Positions 43,298-52,094 of a stretch of DNA of 64,000 nt are shown piece by piece. The translations under genes and the position numbers were made by a program. The DNA lies in assembly GCF_029257255.1 (NCBI RefSeq), contig NZ_JARICI010000080.1:1-64000 (forward strand), read 5' to 3'. Origin of the DNA: Sporosarcina sp. (lineage in GTDB: Bacteria > Bacillota > Bacilli > Bacillales_A > Planococcaceae). Each line of letters begins with the position of its first letter. The stretch's first letter is position 1. The notes beneath the pieces are model-generated. The model saw only the letters and a list, made by a program, of their open reading frames with translations. It did no database searches and was not told where the DNA came from.

Positions 43298-43318
43298 ACT
43301 AAAAGGATGTGTTTGATC

Positions 43319-43681
43319 ATGGTCAAACTAGTAACAGCTACAAATGAGGCTCTGTCTTTTCTTGATAATTTAATAAAAGCTCATGGCCCTGTTTTGTTAT
43401 ACCAATCCGGCGGCTGCTGTGACGGCTCAGCACCGATGTGCTATATAGAAGGCGATTTCCGTATCGGAGAAGCGGACAAGTTACTTGGCATGATTGGCGA
43501 TACACCTTTTTATATGCATGTAAGCCAATACGAGTACTGGAAGCACACGCAGCTCATCATCGATGCCGTGCCTGGACGTGGTGCAGAGTTTTCACTCGAT
43601 AGCATTGAAGATACACATTTTATAATGGAATCCCGTGTATTTACTGACGAGGAATATGAAATTGTAAAGAATCAACGTTAA
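43319..43681 (+). CDS. DUF779 family protein
   Basis: 120 residues with the DUF779 hallmark YQSGGCCDGSAPMCY near residues 27-41, a cysteine-rich patch that may bind metal or be redox active. ISQYEYWKHTQLIIDAVPG-like sequence follows. DUF779 genes nearly always follow AldA/ExaC-type aldehyde dehydrogenases, but the biochemical role is not known. ATG 43319 follows AAAGGATG; an ATG at 43307 overlaps that site. Confidence 0.85.
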   Translation: MVKLVTATNEALSFLDNLIKAHGPVLLYQSGGCCDGSAPMCYIEGDFRIGEADKLLGMIGDTPFYMHVSQYEYWKHTQLIIDAVPGRGAEFSLDSIEDTHFIMESRVFTDEEYEIVKNQR

Positions 43682-43686
43682 CGATT

Positions 43687-43737
43687 AGAGGCTGAACTGT
43701 TAGTCGGTATACCGACCTCAGTTCAGCCTCTTTTTTT
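43687..43737. terminator. Bidirectional terminator
   Basis: A perfect 13-bp stem AGAGGCTGAACTG / CAGTTCAGCCTCT with TTTTTTT, between convergent genes. Confidence 0.9.
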
Positions 43738-44926
43738 ACATTACATAATGATTTGCAATCTTCACAAATGCTTTGCTTATATTCTCTAATGCCCTTTCAT
43801 CAAAATCAAATTTCGGATGATGATGAGGATAATGAGTGGCCGGGTCTTCATTTCGTGAACCTGCTCTGAAATAAGTACCTGGTTTCTCCAGCAAGAAATA
43901 CGAGAAATCTTCTGCTCCCATAGACGGCTCCATTTCTACTACTCGGTCCGCTGAAAACTCTTCTACAAATAAAGATCGTACGGTTTCTGTCTCAGCTGAC
44001 GGGTTGTATAAGGCAGGATAGCCGTTTAAATAGTCGATTTGACAGGTAGCACCGAAAGCCGCCGTAATTCCTTCGGCAATCCGGTAGATTTGTTCTTCCA
44101 CCTGCTTCCGCACGGCTGCATCAAATGTCCGCACCGTTCCTTCCAATAAAGCTTTATCAGCTATAATATTGAATGCGCTCCCAGCCTGTAACACACCAAT
44201 CGTCACGACTGCCGACTGCAGCGGATCGACTTGTCTGCTGACGATTTTCTGCAAAGAATTAACGATTTCACTAGCAATTACAATGGCATCCACTGCTTGA
44301 TGAGGTCTTGCCCCATGACCGCCTATACCTTGAACCTTAATGGAAAACTTATCTACTGCAGCCATCTGGTACCCTTCCCCCACAACCATAGTTCCTAGCG
44401 GTGACTGAGAATCTAAGTGTGCTCCAAACACGTAATCTACGCCTCCCAACACACCTGCTTCCACCATGAACTTTGCTCCTCCTGGAGGTAATTCTTCTGC
44501 AGGCTGAAAAATGAAAACGATCTTTCCGTGGATAGACCGTTTGAATTCGCTAAGTGTTTTCGCTGTCCATAACAATGCCGCTGTATGCCCGTCATGACCA
44601 CATGCATGCATCACGCCAGGGTTTTGCGATTTATAGGGAACTTCTTTTTCGTCCTCAATCGGCAATGCATCGAAGTCTGCTCTGAATGCAATCGTTTTTC
44701 CTGGATGAGCACCTTCCAAAACCGCTGTAATTCCAAGTCCCCCAATATTTGAAGTCACTTGTAATCCAAAACTGCGCAGCTTCTCTTGAATATATAACGC
44801 CGTTTTTTCTTCTTGGAAGGACAGTTCAGGATACTGGTGCATATAGCGTCTCCACTCTATTGCTTCATAAGCGGTTTCTGCCAGCTTATCATGTAGGTCA
44901 TTCAGGATTGGTTGCTTGCTGGTCAT
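43736..44926 (-). CDS. M20 family amidohydrolase (N-acyl amino acid deacylase type)
   Basis: 396 residues of the M20D group. Metal ligands are in MHACGHDGHT (near 107-116), FQPAEELPPGG (Glu pair near 142), GAHLDS (near 168) and a C-terminal His-rich THYPHHHPKFD. The family removes acetyl, formyl or longer acyl groups from amino acids such as N-acetylcysteine. It follows metNIQ on the same strand but a terminator (44953-44988) separates them, and its ATG has its own AAAGGAGGAATAACGAG. A role in sulfur amino acid salvage is suggested by position only. Confidence 0.85.
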   Translation of the reverse strand: MTSKQPILNDLHDKLAETAYEAIEWRRYMHQYPELSFQEEKTALYIQEKLRSFGLQVTSNIGGLGITAVLEGAHPGKTIAFRADFDALPIEDEKEVPYKSQNPGVMHACGHDGHTAALLWTAKTLSEFKRSIHGKIVFIFQPAEELPPGGAKFMVEAGVLGGVDYVFGAHLDSQSPLGTMVVGEGYQMAAVDKFSIKVQGIGGHGARPHQAVDAIVIASEIVNSLQKIVSRQVDPLQSAVVTIGVLQAGSAFNIIADKALLEGTVRTFDAAVRKQVEEQIYRIAEGITAAFGATCQIDYLNGYPALYNPSAETETVRSLFVEEFSADRVVEMEPSMGAEDFSYFLLEKPGTYFRAGSRNEDPATHYPHHHPKFDFDERALENISKAFVKIANHYVM

Positions 44927-44952
44927 CTCGTTATTCCTCCTTTATAGTAATG

Positions 44953-44988
44953 AAAAAACCTGCAAGGTTAGCTATATGCCTTGCAGGC
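44953..44988 (-). terminator. Terminator after metQ
   Basis: On the minus strand CCTGCAAGG pairs with CCTTGCAGG, followed by TTTTTT. Confidence 0.88.
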
Positions 44989-45001
44989 GATACACTATGA
45001 A

Positions 45002-45829
45002 TTACTGCAATTCTTTCGGAACAAACCAGTAGTCATCTTTGTTATGTCCCTTCAAATACTCTTTGAATTCATCCGATTGATACGCAGCCACTACATCTTT
45101 GGCCCATTGTGAATCCTTATGTTTTTCAGTTGTCGTGGCTACTAACACTAAATGATCCTGTACATCTTCTGAAATCAGTTTAGTCGAAGGATCCATGTTC
45201 GAAGCAAAGACGATACTTCCCGGTACCACACCATAATCCAAATCACTTAACGAACGAGGAATCTGTGCGGAATCCATCTCTACGATCTTCACGCCATGAG
45301 GATTTTCTTCGATATCACCAGCCGTTGCTTTAATTGGTTCTACGCCATCTTTCAGTTTAATAATTTCAGCTTTCTGAAGGATTGCATATGCTCTCGCTGC
45401 ATTCGACGGGTCATTTGGAATCCCGATTGTGTCGCCTTCCTTGATCTCATCCAATGAAGTTTTCTTGCCCGGGAATAAACCTGCCGGCACAGTTGGAATC
45501 GGCGTAATGCTTGTTAAATCAGCTTTCTTATTTTCATTGAAATTCTCCAAATACGCTGTGTGCTGATCCACATTCAAATCAATACCGCCATCTGCCATTG
45601 CAACATCCGCCTGCAATAAATCGTTAAATTCTACCTGTTTAATTGTATAGCCTTTTTCTTCTAAGATCGGTTTGACCGCATCCAAGAATAATAAACTGTA
45701 AGGTCCTGGTGATGTACCTACTTTGATCGTTGTTTTTTCTTCACCTTCTACATGATCATCTTTACCGCAGCCTGACAAAGCCAATACGAATACCGCCAAT
45801 AAACCTGCTACTATCGAAAATTTCCTCAT
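45002..45829 (-). CDS. metQ: Methionine ABC transporter binding lipoprotein (MetQ/NlpA)
   Basis: 275 residues with signal peptide and lipobox LALSGCGKD (Cys near residue 20). The NlpA-family core includes KVGTSPGPYSLLFLDAVKPI near 35-54, ADGGIDLNVDQHTAYLENFN near 84-103 and IGIPNDPSNAARAYAILQKA near 136-155. It binds D- or L-methionine or related sulfur compounds outside the membrane for MetNI. ATG 45829 lies after AAAGGGGATAGGAAG; an in-frame ATG seven codons upstream overlaps metI. Confidence 0.9.
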   Translation of the reverse strand: MRKFSIVAGLLAVFVLALSGCGKDDHVEGEEKTTIKVGTSPGPYSLLFLDAVKPILEEKGYTIKQVEFNDLLQADVAMADGGIDLNVDQHTAYLENFNENKKADLTSITPIPTVPAGLFPGKKTSLDEIKEGDTIGIPNDPSNAARAYAILQKAEIIKLKDGVEPIKATAGDIEENPHGVKIVEMDSAQIPRSLSDLDYGVVPGSIVFASNMDPSTKLISEDVQDHLVLVATTTEKHKDSQWAKDVVAAYQSDEFKEYLKGHNKDDYWFVPKELQ

Positions 45830-45842
45830 CTTCCTATCCCCT

Positions 45843-46496
45843 TTACTCATGTCGTAGTTTTTTTGCTAAGCGGTTCCCCGCGCCTTGAATAATCTGCACA
45901 ATGATAATCAAAATGATGACCGTCAACACAATGACAAATGTATTAAACCGTTCATAGCCATATGTGATCGCAAGACTTCCGACCCCTCCACCGCCGATCG
46001 TACCCGCCATCGCAGTAGCCCCGATTAATCCGATAGTTGCCGTTGTCAACGTCAGTACCAGTGACCCTAGCGCTTCAGGCAGCAAGAAGAATCGAATCGT
46101 CTGAAAAGTAGAGGCACCGAGTGACTTTGCGAGTTCCATAATACCCGGCCCTACTTCCAATAAAGAGTTTTCTACCAATCGTGCAATAAACGGAGCGATA
46201 TATACTAGAAGCGGAACGATTGCGGCTGTTGATCCATAGGTTTGCCCAACAATTAATCGAGTAAGCGGCGTAATCGCAACCAATAAAATAATGAATGGTA
46301 TGGATCGTAAAATATTGATGATGCCGTTCAGTACGGTGAAAAAGACTGCATTGGGCTTTATGCCATTGGACCGTGTTAACACTAATAAAATCCCCAGCGG
46401 AATACCAATCAACGCACCAATTAAAAGGGAAACCGAAACCATATACACCGTTTCATAGACGGATCGCATAATTAACTCTGTCGAAACACCATTCAT
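45843..46496 (-). CDS. metI: Methionine ABC transporter permease (MetI)
   Basis: 217 residues with five membrane segments and the binding-protein-dependent permease loop LVENSLLEVGPGIMELAKSLGAS (the EAA motif region, near 108-130). The preceding RSIPFIILLVAITPLTRLIV is characteristic of MetI. It overlaps metN by four bases (ATGA). Confidence 0.92.
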   Translation of the reverse strand: MNGVSTELIMRSVYETVYMVSVSLLIGALIGIPLGILLVLTRSNGIKPNAVFFTVLNGIINILRSIPFIILLVAITPLTRLIVGQTYGSTAAIVPLLVYIAPFIARLVENSLLEVGPGIMELAKSLGASTFQTIRFFLLPEALGSLVLTLTTATIGLIGATAMAGTIGGGGVGSLAITYGYERFNTFVIVLTVIILIIIVQIIQGAGNRLAKKLRHE

Positions 46497-47515
46497 AGCT
46501 TCACCTCCTGAATCAGTACTTCTCTTTCTGTCACGTAACGTACCATTCGCTCAATTTCAGCATCGTCACCATAAAAAGCGACGGTAAAGATTCCGAGCGT
46601 TGTACCTTGAAGCTCCGTCACGTTTGCAAACAGGATCTTGATCTCTGCTTCAAACTGTTTTGAAAGTTCAAAGAGCAGTGAGCTGGTGGAATTTTCACCG
46701 AGAAACTTAAATTGAAAAATCCTGCGGTTTGTTTGATCGTCCTGAATTTCAGCGATAACACTGGGCGGAATCTCATCATGAATGACAGTCTTCACAAAAC
46801 CTTTAGTTGTAGGATTTTGCGGGTTTCCGAATACATCCAATACGTGTCCTGACTCAATGACACGCCCATTCTCCATTACCGCTACCTTGTTGCATATTTC
46901 ACGAATGACTTCCATTTCATGCGTTACAACTAAAATGGTAATATGAAACTTTTCATTAATCTGCTTTAGTAATTCTAATATCGAAAATGTTGTCTTCGGA
47001 TCAAGTGCAGAAGTGGCTTCATCACAAAGCAATATTTCAGGATTTGTCACCAATGCCCTGGCAATCCCAACCCGCTGCTTTTGCCCTCCAGACAATTGAG
47101 CCGGATAGTTCTTCTCCTTATCTGCCAGCCCCACAAATTCCAGCAGTTCTTTGACACGCATTCGAATCTCTTTTTTATTAACTTTATTAAGAACTAGAGG
47201 GATCGCAATATTCTCAAACACCGTTTTCGATTCCAATAGATTAAAATGCTGGAACACCATTCCGATATCTTTTTTCACTTGAGAAAGTGCAATATTTGAA
47301 AGTACGCCTAGCTCTTTTCCTTTCACTATCACGTTTCCGGTTGTTGGCACCTCTAAAGAGTTCACCATTCGGAGCAGCGTACTCTTACCCGCCCCGCTAT
47401 AACCAATCACTCCAAAAATATCGCCCTTCTCAACTTTTAATGAAACGTCCTGTAACGCAACAATCGTATTGCCCTTGTGTGTAAATTGCTTCCCTATATC
47501 TGTAAACTCTATCAA
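46493..47515 (-). CDS. metN: Methionine ABC transporter ATP-binding protein (MetN)
   Basis: 340 residues. Walker A GYSGAGKST (near 38), the Q-loop FQHFNLLESKTV, signature QLSGGQKQRVGIARAL (near 140), Walker B ILLCDEATSALDP (near 161) and the H-loop VTHEME are complete. The C-terminal 85 residues form the NIL regulatory domain that binds intracellular methionine and shuts transport. TTG 47515 lies seven bases after GGGGAG and gives the usual N-terminus; TTG 47521 is too close. There is no S-box riboswitch upstream. Confidence 0.93.
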   Translation of the reverse strand: MIEFTDIGKQFTHKGNTIVALQDVSLKVEKGDIFGVIGYSGAGKSTLLRMVNSLEVPTTGNVIVKGKELGVLSNIALSQVKKDIGMVFQHFNLLESKTVFENIAIPLVLNKVNKKEIRMRVKELLEFVGLADKEKNYPAQLSGGQKQRVGIARALVTNPEILLCDEATSALDPKTTFSILELLKQINEKFHITILVVTHEMEVIREICNKVAVMENGRVIESGHVLDVFGNPQNPTTKGFVKTVIHDEIPPSVIAEIQDDQTNRRIFQFKFLGENSTSSLLFELSKQFEAEIKILFANVTELQGTTLGIFTVAFYGDDAEIERMVRYVTEREVLIQEVKL

Positions 47516-47567
47516 GGACAATCTCCCCTTCCCTCTAAACCTAGTTAACTAATCTGAATTAATAACT

Positions 47568-47595
47568 ATAATACCTTATTATTCCGATTAGTCAA
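47568..47595 (-). promoter_or_regulatory. Sigma-A promoter of metNIQ
   Basis: On the minus strand TTGACT (47590-47595), a 16-bp spacer and TATTAT (47568-47573). The stretch ATCGGAATAATAA inside the spacer recalls CymR-type sulfur-control sites (ATNGGAATT), which is a weak resemblance. Confidence 0.6.
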
Positions 47596-47690
47596 TAGGT
47601 TTTAAAGATATAGTATGCAGGAGAGATAATATGGTTCGCTATTTAGATAGGTAATGGCAACCGAAGTTCAGTCTCATGCTTTCGCACAAT

Positions 47691-47714
47691 AAAAAAAACC
47701 AGGCAAATGCCTGG
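47691..47714 (-). terminator. Terminator after the anti-sigma-like gene
   Basis: On the minus strand CCAGGC pairs with GCCTGG around ATTTGC-type loop sequence, followed by TTTTTTTT. Confidence 0.8.
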
Positions 47715-47736
47715 CTGTCTTTCAGTATTCATTGGC

Positions 47737-48909
47737 TCATTCCAGTGTCTGCGTATGCAACAAATGCATGGAATGAAGCGCATCTTCGCTATTCAAAACC
47801 AATGTGCCGCGTTCCGTAAACCGCGGCTTGACCAACCGTTCTTTGATATCCTGCAGATAGGTTTGCACAACCGCTTTGTCACCTTCCAACTTAAACGCCT
47901 TCACTGTATCAGATGTTGTATCCGGTACGCTTAATGCAAGCCATTCACCATGAACTGCATAATCAAAGTGCTGAGGAACATCCAGTTTGTTGAATTTACC
48001 CTCTTTCATATCTATATAACCAAGCGTATAAGCATCCCCGTCTGCTGAAACTTCTGCATATATTCTGTCATTCTGCAGCTCGACCTTTCCGATCTCACTG
48101 TAAGGAATTGAATACGTGCCAATCTCTGCGCGAGTGTTTAAGTCGTACAGCGTAAATTTCGTATAAGGTTTGCCCTGGTCGCTGAGCTGTTCTGAAAAGA
48201 CAGCTTGATCTTCATATACTGTGTATGATTGTTGATCTCCCTTTCCCTCATACTCATGAACCAGATGCAGCTCCTTTGTATGCAAGCCCAGCTGCATAAC
48301 CGCAATATTTTTCTGCACTGATAAATAAAGAAGTGTATCACCTGCGACTTGCTGCATGCCCAAGTGATCGGAAATATCCTGAGTCTCCCCAGTCTCTCTA
48401 TTCAACACATGAATCAGACCACCGGATTCCCAGGAAATCCACTGTTCATTTGCTGACAGTGTGACACCTGCAATCACGTCACCCGTTCCTTGCGCTAGTC
48501 GTTTTGTTGTCAGTGTCTCCATTGAATTAGAGAAGATGTCATGGCTGTCCGTATAGATCAATTCATCAGTTTCATCCAGGTAAATCGAATCAATGAGCTG
48601 GCTGTATTCTACGTGATCCACGACCACCTGCTGCTGATGCGTAACCACTTCCGGCTGCGGAACAACAGACTGAACCGGTGTGGCAGACTGCTCTTTGTCG
48701 GACTGGAGATAAGAGAAGGCAAGGAAACCCGCTAATCCAATGACTGCAACGGAAGCCAAAATAGGTGCCAGGCGGTGTTTCTTCCGCGGCGTTTCGGAAT
48801 TCATCCGTCTGTGCGCAGCAGCCAGGATGGTCTGTTTTTTCTCCTCGTTCAACGTCAGTTTTTCAGGTATGGAATTATGTAGATCCTTTTTGATTCGCTT
48901 ATTCATCAT
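47737..48909 (-). CDS. Sigma-factor-linked membrane protein, probable anti-sigma factor
   Basis: About 390 residues, not matching DUF4179. A 45-residue basic cytosolic N-terminus (KKDLHNSIPEKLTLNEEKKQ) comes first, then one membrane segment, PILASVAVIGLAGFLAFSYL. The large outer part shows repeated short motifs such as ANEQWISWESGGLIHVLNRE and beta-strand periodicity that look like a beta-propeller. The start overlaps the sigma gene by 11 bases. By position it is the anti-sigma factor of the sigma at 48899. ATG 48909 follows GGGAGGAGAGAAGTG. Confidence 0.75.
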   Translation of the reverse strand: MMNKRIKKDLHNSIPEKLTLNEEKKQTILAAAHRRMNSETPRKKHRLAPILASVAVIGLAGFLAFSYLQSDKEQSATPVQSVVPQPEVVTHQQQVVVDHVEYSQLIDSIYLDETDELIYTDSHDIFSNSMETLTTKRLAQGTGDVIAGVTLSANEQWISWESGGLIHVLNRETGETQDISDHLGMQQVAGDTLLYLSVQKNIAVMQLGLHTKELHLVHEYEGKGDQQSYTVYEDQAVFSEQLSDQGKPYTKFTLYDLNTRAEIGTYSIPYSEIGKVELQNDRIYAEVSADGDAYTLGYIDMKEGKFNKLDVPQHFDYAVHGEWLALSVPDTTSDTVKAFKLEGDKAVVQTYLQDIKERLVKPRFTERGTLVLNSEDALHSMHLLHTQTLE

Positions 48910-49423
48910 CACTTCTCTCCTCCCATGCAATCCGCGCCAGTTTCCTGCCCCTTGCCAGTCTGGTCTTTACCGTATTGACCGGGGAGTCCAGCACTTCACC
49001 GATTTCTGAAACAGACAATTCCGCATAATAATACAGCCAGATGACTTCCCGATATTTGATCGGCAGCACTTCAACCATTTGCGCTACATGACTCGAAGAT
49101 TCTGCGAGCAGCACTTCCTCTTCCGGTGTTTCATTCGAAACAAGTACATGACGGAACAGATCAGAAATCACGAGTTTTCGATGAGACCAGCTTTTAAAAA
49201 CATTCTTGCATTCATTCATCGCGATTCTATATAAGTACGTCTTTACAGAAGAACGGCCTTCAAATGAATCCAGATGCAGATAATAACGGACGAATACTTC
49301 CTGCACGATGTCCTCTGCCCGCTGTTCGTCCTTTACAACCGCAAAGACGACACGCAGTAAATAATCACCATGTTCATTCATCGCTTCATACAGCAGCTGA
49401 TCACGTTCTTGCTTTTCCAACAT
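48899..49423 (-). CDS. ECF RNA polymerase sigma factor
   Basis: 174 residues with sigma region 2 (DYLLRVVFAVVKDEQRAEDIVQEVFVRYY, about 20-48, split here across two helices) and region 4 with LPIKYREVIWLYYYAELSVS and NTVKTRLARGRKLA. RRSSVKTYLYRIAMNECKN-like sequence covers region 2.4, where promoter -10 is read. ATG 49423 follows GGAAGGGAGGCGAC. It is coupled to the membrane protein downstream. An ECF-like promoter may lie at 49448-49477. Confidence 0.9.
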   Translation of the reverse strand: MLEKQERDQLLYEAMNEHGDYLLRVVFAVVKDEQRAEDIVQEVFVRYYLHLDSFEGRSSVKTYLYRIAMNECKNVFKSWSHRKLVISDLFRHVLVSNETPEEEVLLAESSSHVAQMVEVLPIKYREVIWLYYYAELSVSEIGEVLDSPVNTVKTRLARGRKLARIAWEERSDDE

Positions 49424-49447
49424 GTCGCCTCCCTTCCTACTTGCATG

Positions 49448-49477
49448 TTAGACAACACTCGGACGGACCGGGTTTCA
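49448..49477 (-). promoter_or_regulatory. Possible ECF-type promoter of the second sigma operon
   Basis: On the minus strand TGAAAC (49472-49477) and GTCTAA (49448-49453) match the ECF -35 TGAAAC and share the -10 of the promoter at 24603. The 18-bp spacing is slightly long. Confidence 0.4.
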
Positions 49478-49538
49478 TTTCCGCTAAACTTATTTTCATG
49501 AATGAATCAATATATTATCATATAGAAACACAGAAAAT

Positions 49539-49584
49539 GATGGCGAATCGCTGTTTCTTGAATGGATACGTTTGATTCGCCATC
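49539..49584. other. 11-bp inverted repeat upstream of the ECF S-component gene
   Basis: GATGGCGAATC (49539-49549) and GATTCGCCATC (49574-49584) pair perfectly around a 24-nt loop. No T-run follows. It lies 155 bp before the ECF S-component start, so it may be an operator or part of a leader RNA. No known riboswitch core is recognised in 49424-49739. Confidence 0.55.
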
Positions 49585-49739
49585 TTCACCTGCTCATAAA
49601 TCAGGCATCATGATATTTGGTAAAAGTAAAAAAGGATTTATCTGACCCCTAAACTTTATTAGAAATTGATACTTTTAAACACACCAGATATCCATTATTC
49701 TAAATGAACCAATCCCACAATGTTAGGAAGGTTGAGATA

Positions 49740-50279
49740 ATGCAAAAATCACAGAGCTATGCACCGTCTCGTACGAAGACGTTCGATTTGATCATCACTT
49801 CCATGCTGGCTTCACTCGTTTTTGTAGCGACGCTGTTATTGAATATTAAGCTGCCAATTGCTGCAAACGGCGGACTGATCCACCTCGGTACTGCCATGCT
49901 GTTTATCGTTTCGATTTTATTCGGGCCGAAAAAAGGTGCCATTGCAGGCGCTGTTGGAATGGGATTGTTTGATATATTCGGAGGCTGGGCTTTATGGGCA
50001 CCGATCACGATCATTACGCGTGGGCTGCAAGGCTACTTGATCGGAAAAATTGCTTGGTCTAATGGCCGGAAAGGTGCGAGTTTTTCGTTCAACCTGCTGG
50101 CGATGATCCTATCGATTCCTGTTACAGTAGCGGGTTATTATATTGGCGAAAGTATCCTGTATCACAGCTGGATTATTCCTTTGGCTTCGATTCCAGGTGA
50201 CCTCGTTCAATGTGCAGTCGGAATTGCGGTGGCTATTCCGGTATGTGCAATGCTGAAGAAAGTTCCGATGTTTAAATAA
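49740..50279 (+). CDS. ECF transporter S component (substrate-capture membrane protein)
   Basis: 179 residues with about six membrane segments. SLVFVATLLLNIKLPIAANG (near 24-43), then GTAMLFIVSILFGPKKGAIA and GMGLFDIFGGWALWAPITII, match the ECF-ribofla_trS type, which captures a vitamin or cofactor precursor and works with shared EcfA/EcfT units encoded elsewhere. ATG 49740 lies eight bases after AGGAAGG, so I prefer it to an in-frame ATG at 49704. The substrate is not readable. Confidence 0.82.
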   Translation: MQKSQSYAPSRTKTFDLIITSMLASLVFVATLLLNIKLPIAANGGLIHLGTAMLFIVSILFGPKKGAIAGAVGMGLFDIFGGWALWAPITIITRGLQGYLIGKIAWSNGRKGASFSFNLLAMILSIPVTVAGYYIGESILYHSWIIPLASIPGDLVQCAVGIAVAIPVCAMLKKVPMFK

Positions 50280-50280
50280 C

Positions 50281-50318
50281 AAAGAGTGCCTGCGCTAAAC
50301 AATGCGCAGGCACTCTTT
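50281..50318. terminator. Bidirectional terminator
   Basis: A perfect 15-bp stem AAAGAGTGCCTGCGC / GCGCAGGCACTCTTT with an 8-nt loop, between convergent genes. Confidence 0.93.
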
Positions 50319-50322
50319 TATG

Positions 50323-51030
50323 TTAATCAATCATTTTCTTGCGGTACATGACACGTGTCAGCAGGAACAGCACGACAACCCACGCCAAAATAATGAGCAG
50401 TTCCGACAGCACATCACCGAAACCTCCGCCCTGCTCCACTATTACTGCAAGTTCGATCAGCTGGATGTTCGGTAAGTACATGCCTATTTTAGCAATCGGA
50501 TATTGATCCACAAATGCTGGCAGAAATGAACCCAAGGAGAAAACCGTAACGACCGGCATGACGATGACTGAAGCTTCAAGAACTGACTTTGAAAATAAAC
50601 CAAGCAACGTTCCAAAACCAATATAGAAAAATACAGTAAGAATAAATGCTACAGCAATCACACCCATATTTGCCGGTCTATAATCCGTAAAGAATATAGT
50701 GATGATGACAGTCAGCATAGTCAGTATAAACGTCAGCAAACTTTTGCCGCCAATTATTTCAGCCGTACTCGCCGGCGAGAGCATCAGTCCACGAAGTGTA
50801 TTCTTTTCTTTCTCCTCTGCGATTAAGCAGCACTGAACAAAAGTAGCAACCATAACGAAAGCTAAGTTGATCAACAGAAAGTTTGCCTCCAGCGAATTTG
50901 GTCCTGTCTGGCCATACATGATTCCGAGTCCGATTGGTAAGATCAAAATAGTCGAAACCGCCAAGTTCCGCGAAAAGTCCTTAAAGTCTTTTACCAATAT
51001 AGCATTCATTCGCTTCAATGAAATCATCAT
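50323..51030 (-). CDS. ABC-2 type permease
   Basis: 235 residues with six membrane segments. EEKEKNTLRGLMLSPASTAE (near 71-90) is the ABC-2 coupling region between segments 2 and 3. The start ATG overlaps the ATPase stop (ATGA) and GGGAGGG lies seven bases before it. It forms an exporter with the ATPase at 51027-51875. The cargo is unknown; the LytTR gene upstream suggests a peptide-related system. Confidence 0.87.
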   Translation of the reverse strand: MMISLKRMNAILVKDFKDFSRNLAVSTILILPIGLGIMYGQTGPNSLEANFLLINLAFVMVATFVQCCLIAEEKEKNTLRGLMLSPASTAEIIGGKSLLTFILTMLTVIITIFFTDYRPANMGVIAVAFILTVFFYIGFGTLLGLFSKSVLEASVIVMPVVTVFSLGSFLPAFVDQYPIAKIGMYLPNIQLIELAVIVEQGGGFGDVLSELLIILAWVVVLFLLTRVMYRKKMID

Positions 51031-51875
51031 GCCAATTCCCTCCCCGTCACTTGTACAAAGATTTCTCCCAAAGTCGGTTCATTCGAATGAACCGTCACTA
51101 CTTGATTGTTGTTCATATAATCAAACAGGCGGTCAGCCCCTTCGGCTCCTGCAGACAGCACGACCCGCTCTTGCGTTGCCAGTTCCACAGTAATTGTTGA
51201 ATCTGAGAAACGCTGCTTCAGCTTTTTGGGCGTGTCGAGAAGCTGAATCTTTCCGCCGTCTAAAAAAGCAATACGGTTACACAGAAGTTCTGCTTCCTGC
51301 ATGTCATGTGTAGTGAGAAAAATGGTTGTTCCCATTTCATTGAGCCTGCGTAATCCCTTGTGTATATGAAGTGAGTTTCCGGGATCCAGTGCAGACGTCG
51401 GTTCATCTAGAAAGAGTAATTCAGGTTTATGAATCAATGCTCTTGCCAGTGTCACGCGCTGCGCCATTCCCTTGGACAAAGTAGACACGCGTTTTGATTG
51501 ATCCTGACGCAAATTCACGACATCGAGCACTTTATCAATCTCTGAACTCGGTACATTATACAGATCACAATACAACTTCAAATTATCGTAAATTGACAGT
51601 CTTTCATAAAGACCGCTGCTATCCGTAAGTACACCGAAACGGCTGCGATATTCAGATTTTTTCAGCTGAGATACCGGCTCACCGAAGATCGTTGCCGTTC
51701 CACTCGTAGCTGTCAGCTGGCCCGTCAATATTTTAATAGTAGTCGTTTTACCTGATCCACTCGGTCCTAAAAAGCCGAAGATCTCTCCCTTTTTCACATG
51801 GAAGTCTACACTCTCCAGTGCTTTTTGATTGCCGAATACTTTTGCCAGTTCCTTCACCTCTATAATATTCTCCAT
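51027..51875 (-). CDS. ABC transporter ATP-binding protein
   Basis: 282 residues. Walker A GPSGSGKTT (near 37), signature TLSKGMAQRVTLARAL (near 131), Walker B LLFLDEPTSALDP (near 154) and TTHDMQE are intact. ATG 51875 follows GATAGGAGGATAAAA. The 217-bp gap upstream contains the Noc-like site at 52062. Gene order LytTR protein - ATPase - permease recurs in Bacillota exporters controlled by LytTR proteins. Confidence 0.9.
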   Translation of the reverse strand: MENIIEVKELAKVFGNQKALESVDFHVKKGEIFGFLGPSGSGKTTTIKILTGQLTATSGTATIFGEPVSQLKKSEYRSRFGVLTDSSGLYERLSIYDNLKLYCDLYNVPSSEIDKVLDVVNLRQDQSKRVSTLSKGMAQRVTLARALIHKPELLFLDEPTSALDPGNSLHIHKGLRRLNEMGTTIFLTTHDMQEAELLCNRIAFLDGGKIQLLDTPKKLKQRFSDSTITVELATQERVVLSAGAEGADRLFDYMNNNQVVTVHSNEPTLGEIFVQVTGRELA

Positions 51876-52061
51876 TTTTATCCTCCTATCAATTTGCTGT
51901 ACGTTTTTCCTTTGCACCTTTAGATTAAGGGAATGAAAATAAAACAGCATCCTATTTCGAATGAAAGGAGCGTGATACGGGGTGAATGGAGCAATTAGAT
52001 TGGTGAATGAACAGCTGAAACAACCTAAGTCCGATAGAGTAACTTGATATTCCTCAAGTTT

Positions 52062-52075
52062 ATTACCCGGGAAAT
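52062..52075. promoter_or_regulatory. Noc-binding-site-like palindrome
   Basis: ATTACCCGGGAAAT matches the B. subtilis nucleoid-occlusion site ATTTCCCGGGAAAT at 13 of 14 positions. It lies in the gap between the LytTR gene and the ABC ATPase gene. Confidence 0.65.
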
Positions 52076-52094
52076 AATGCATATTTCGACAGAA

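Noticed and set aside
9640..45480. Other CCCGGG sequences as Noc sites (near 9640, 34710 and 45475)
   Set aside because: They match the 14-bp site at only 10-11 positions and lie inside coding sequence.
47516..47690. SAM (S-box) or T-box riboswitch before metNIQ
   Set aside because: The leader from the visible promoter is only about 45 bases long and has none of the conserved riboswitch helices.
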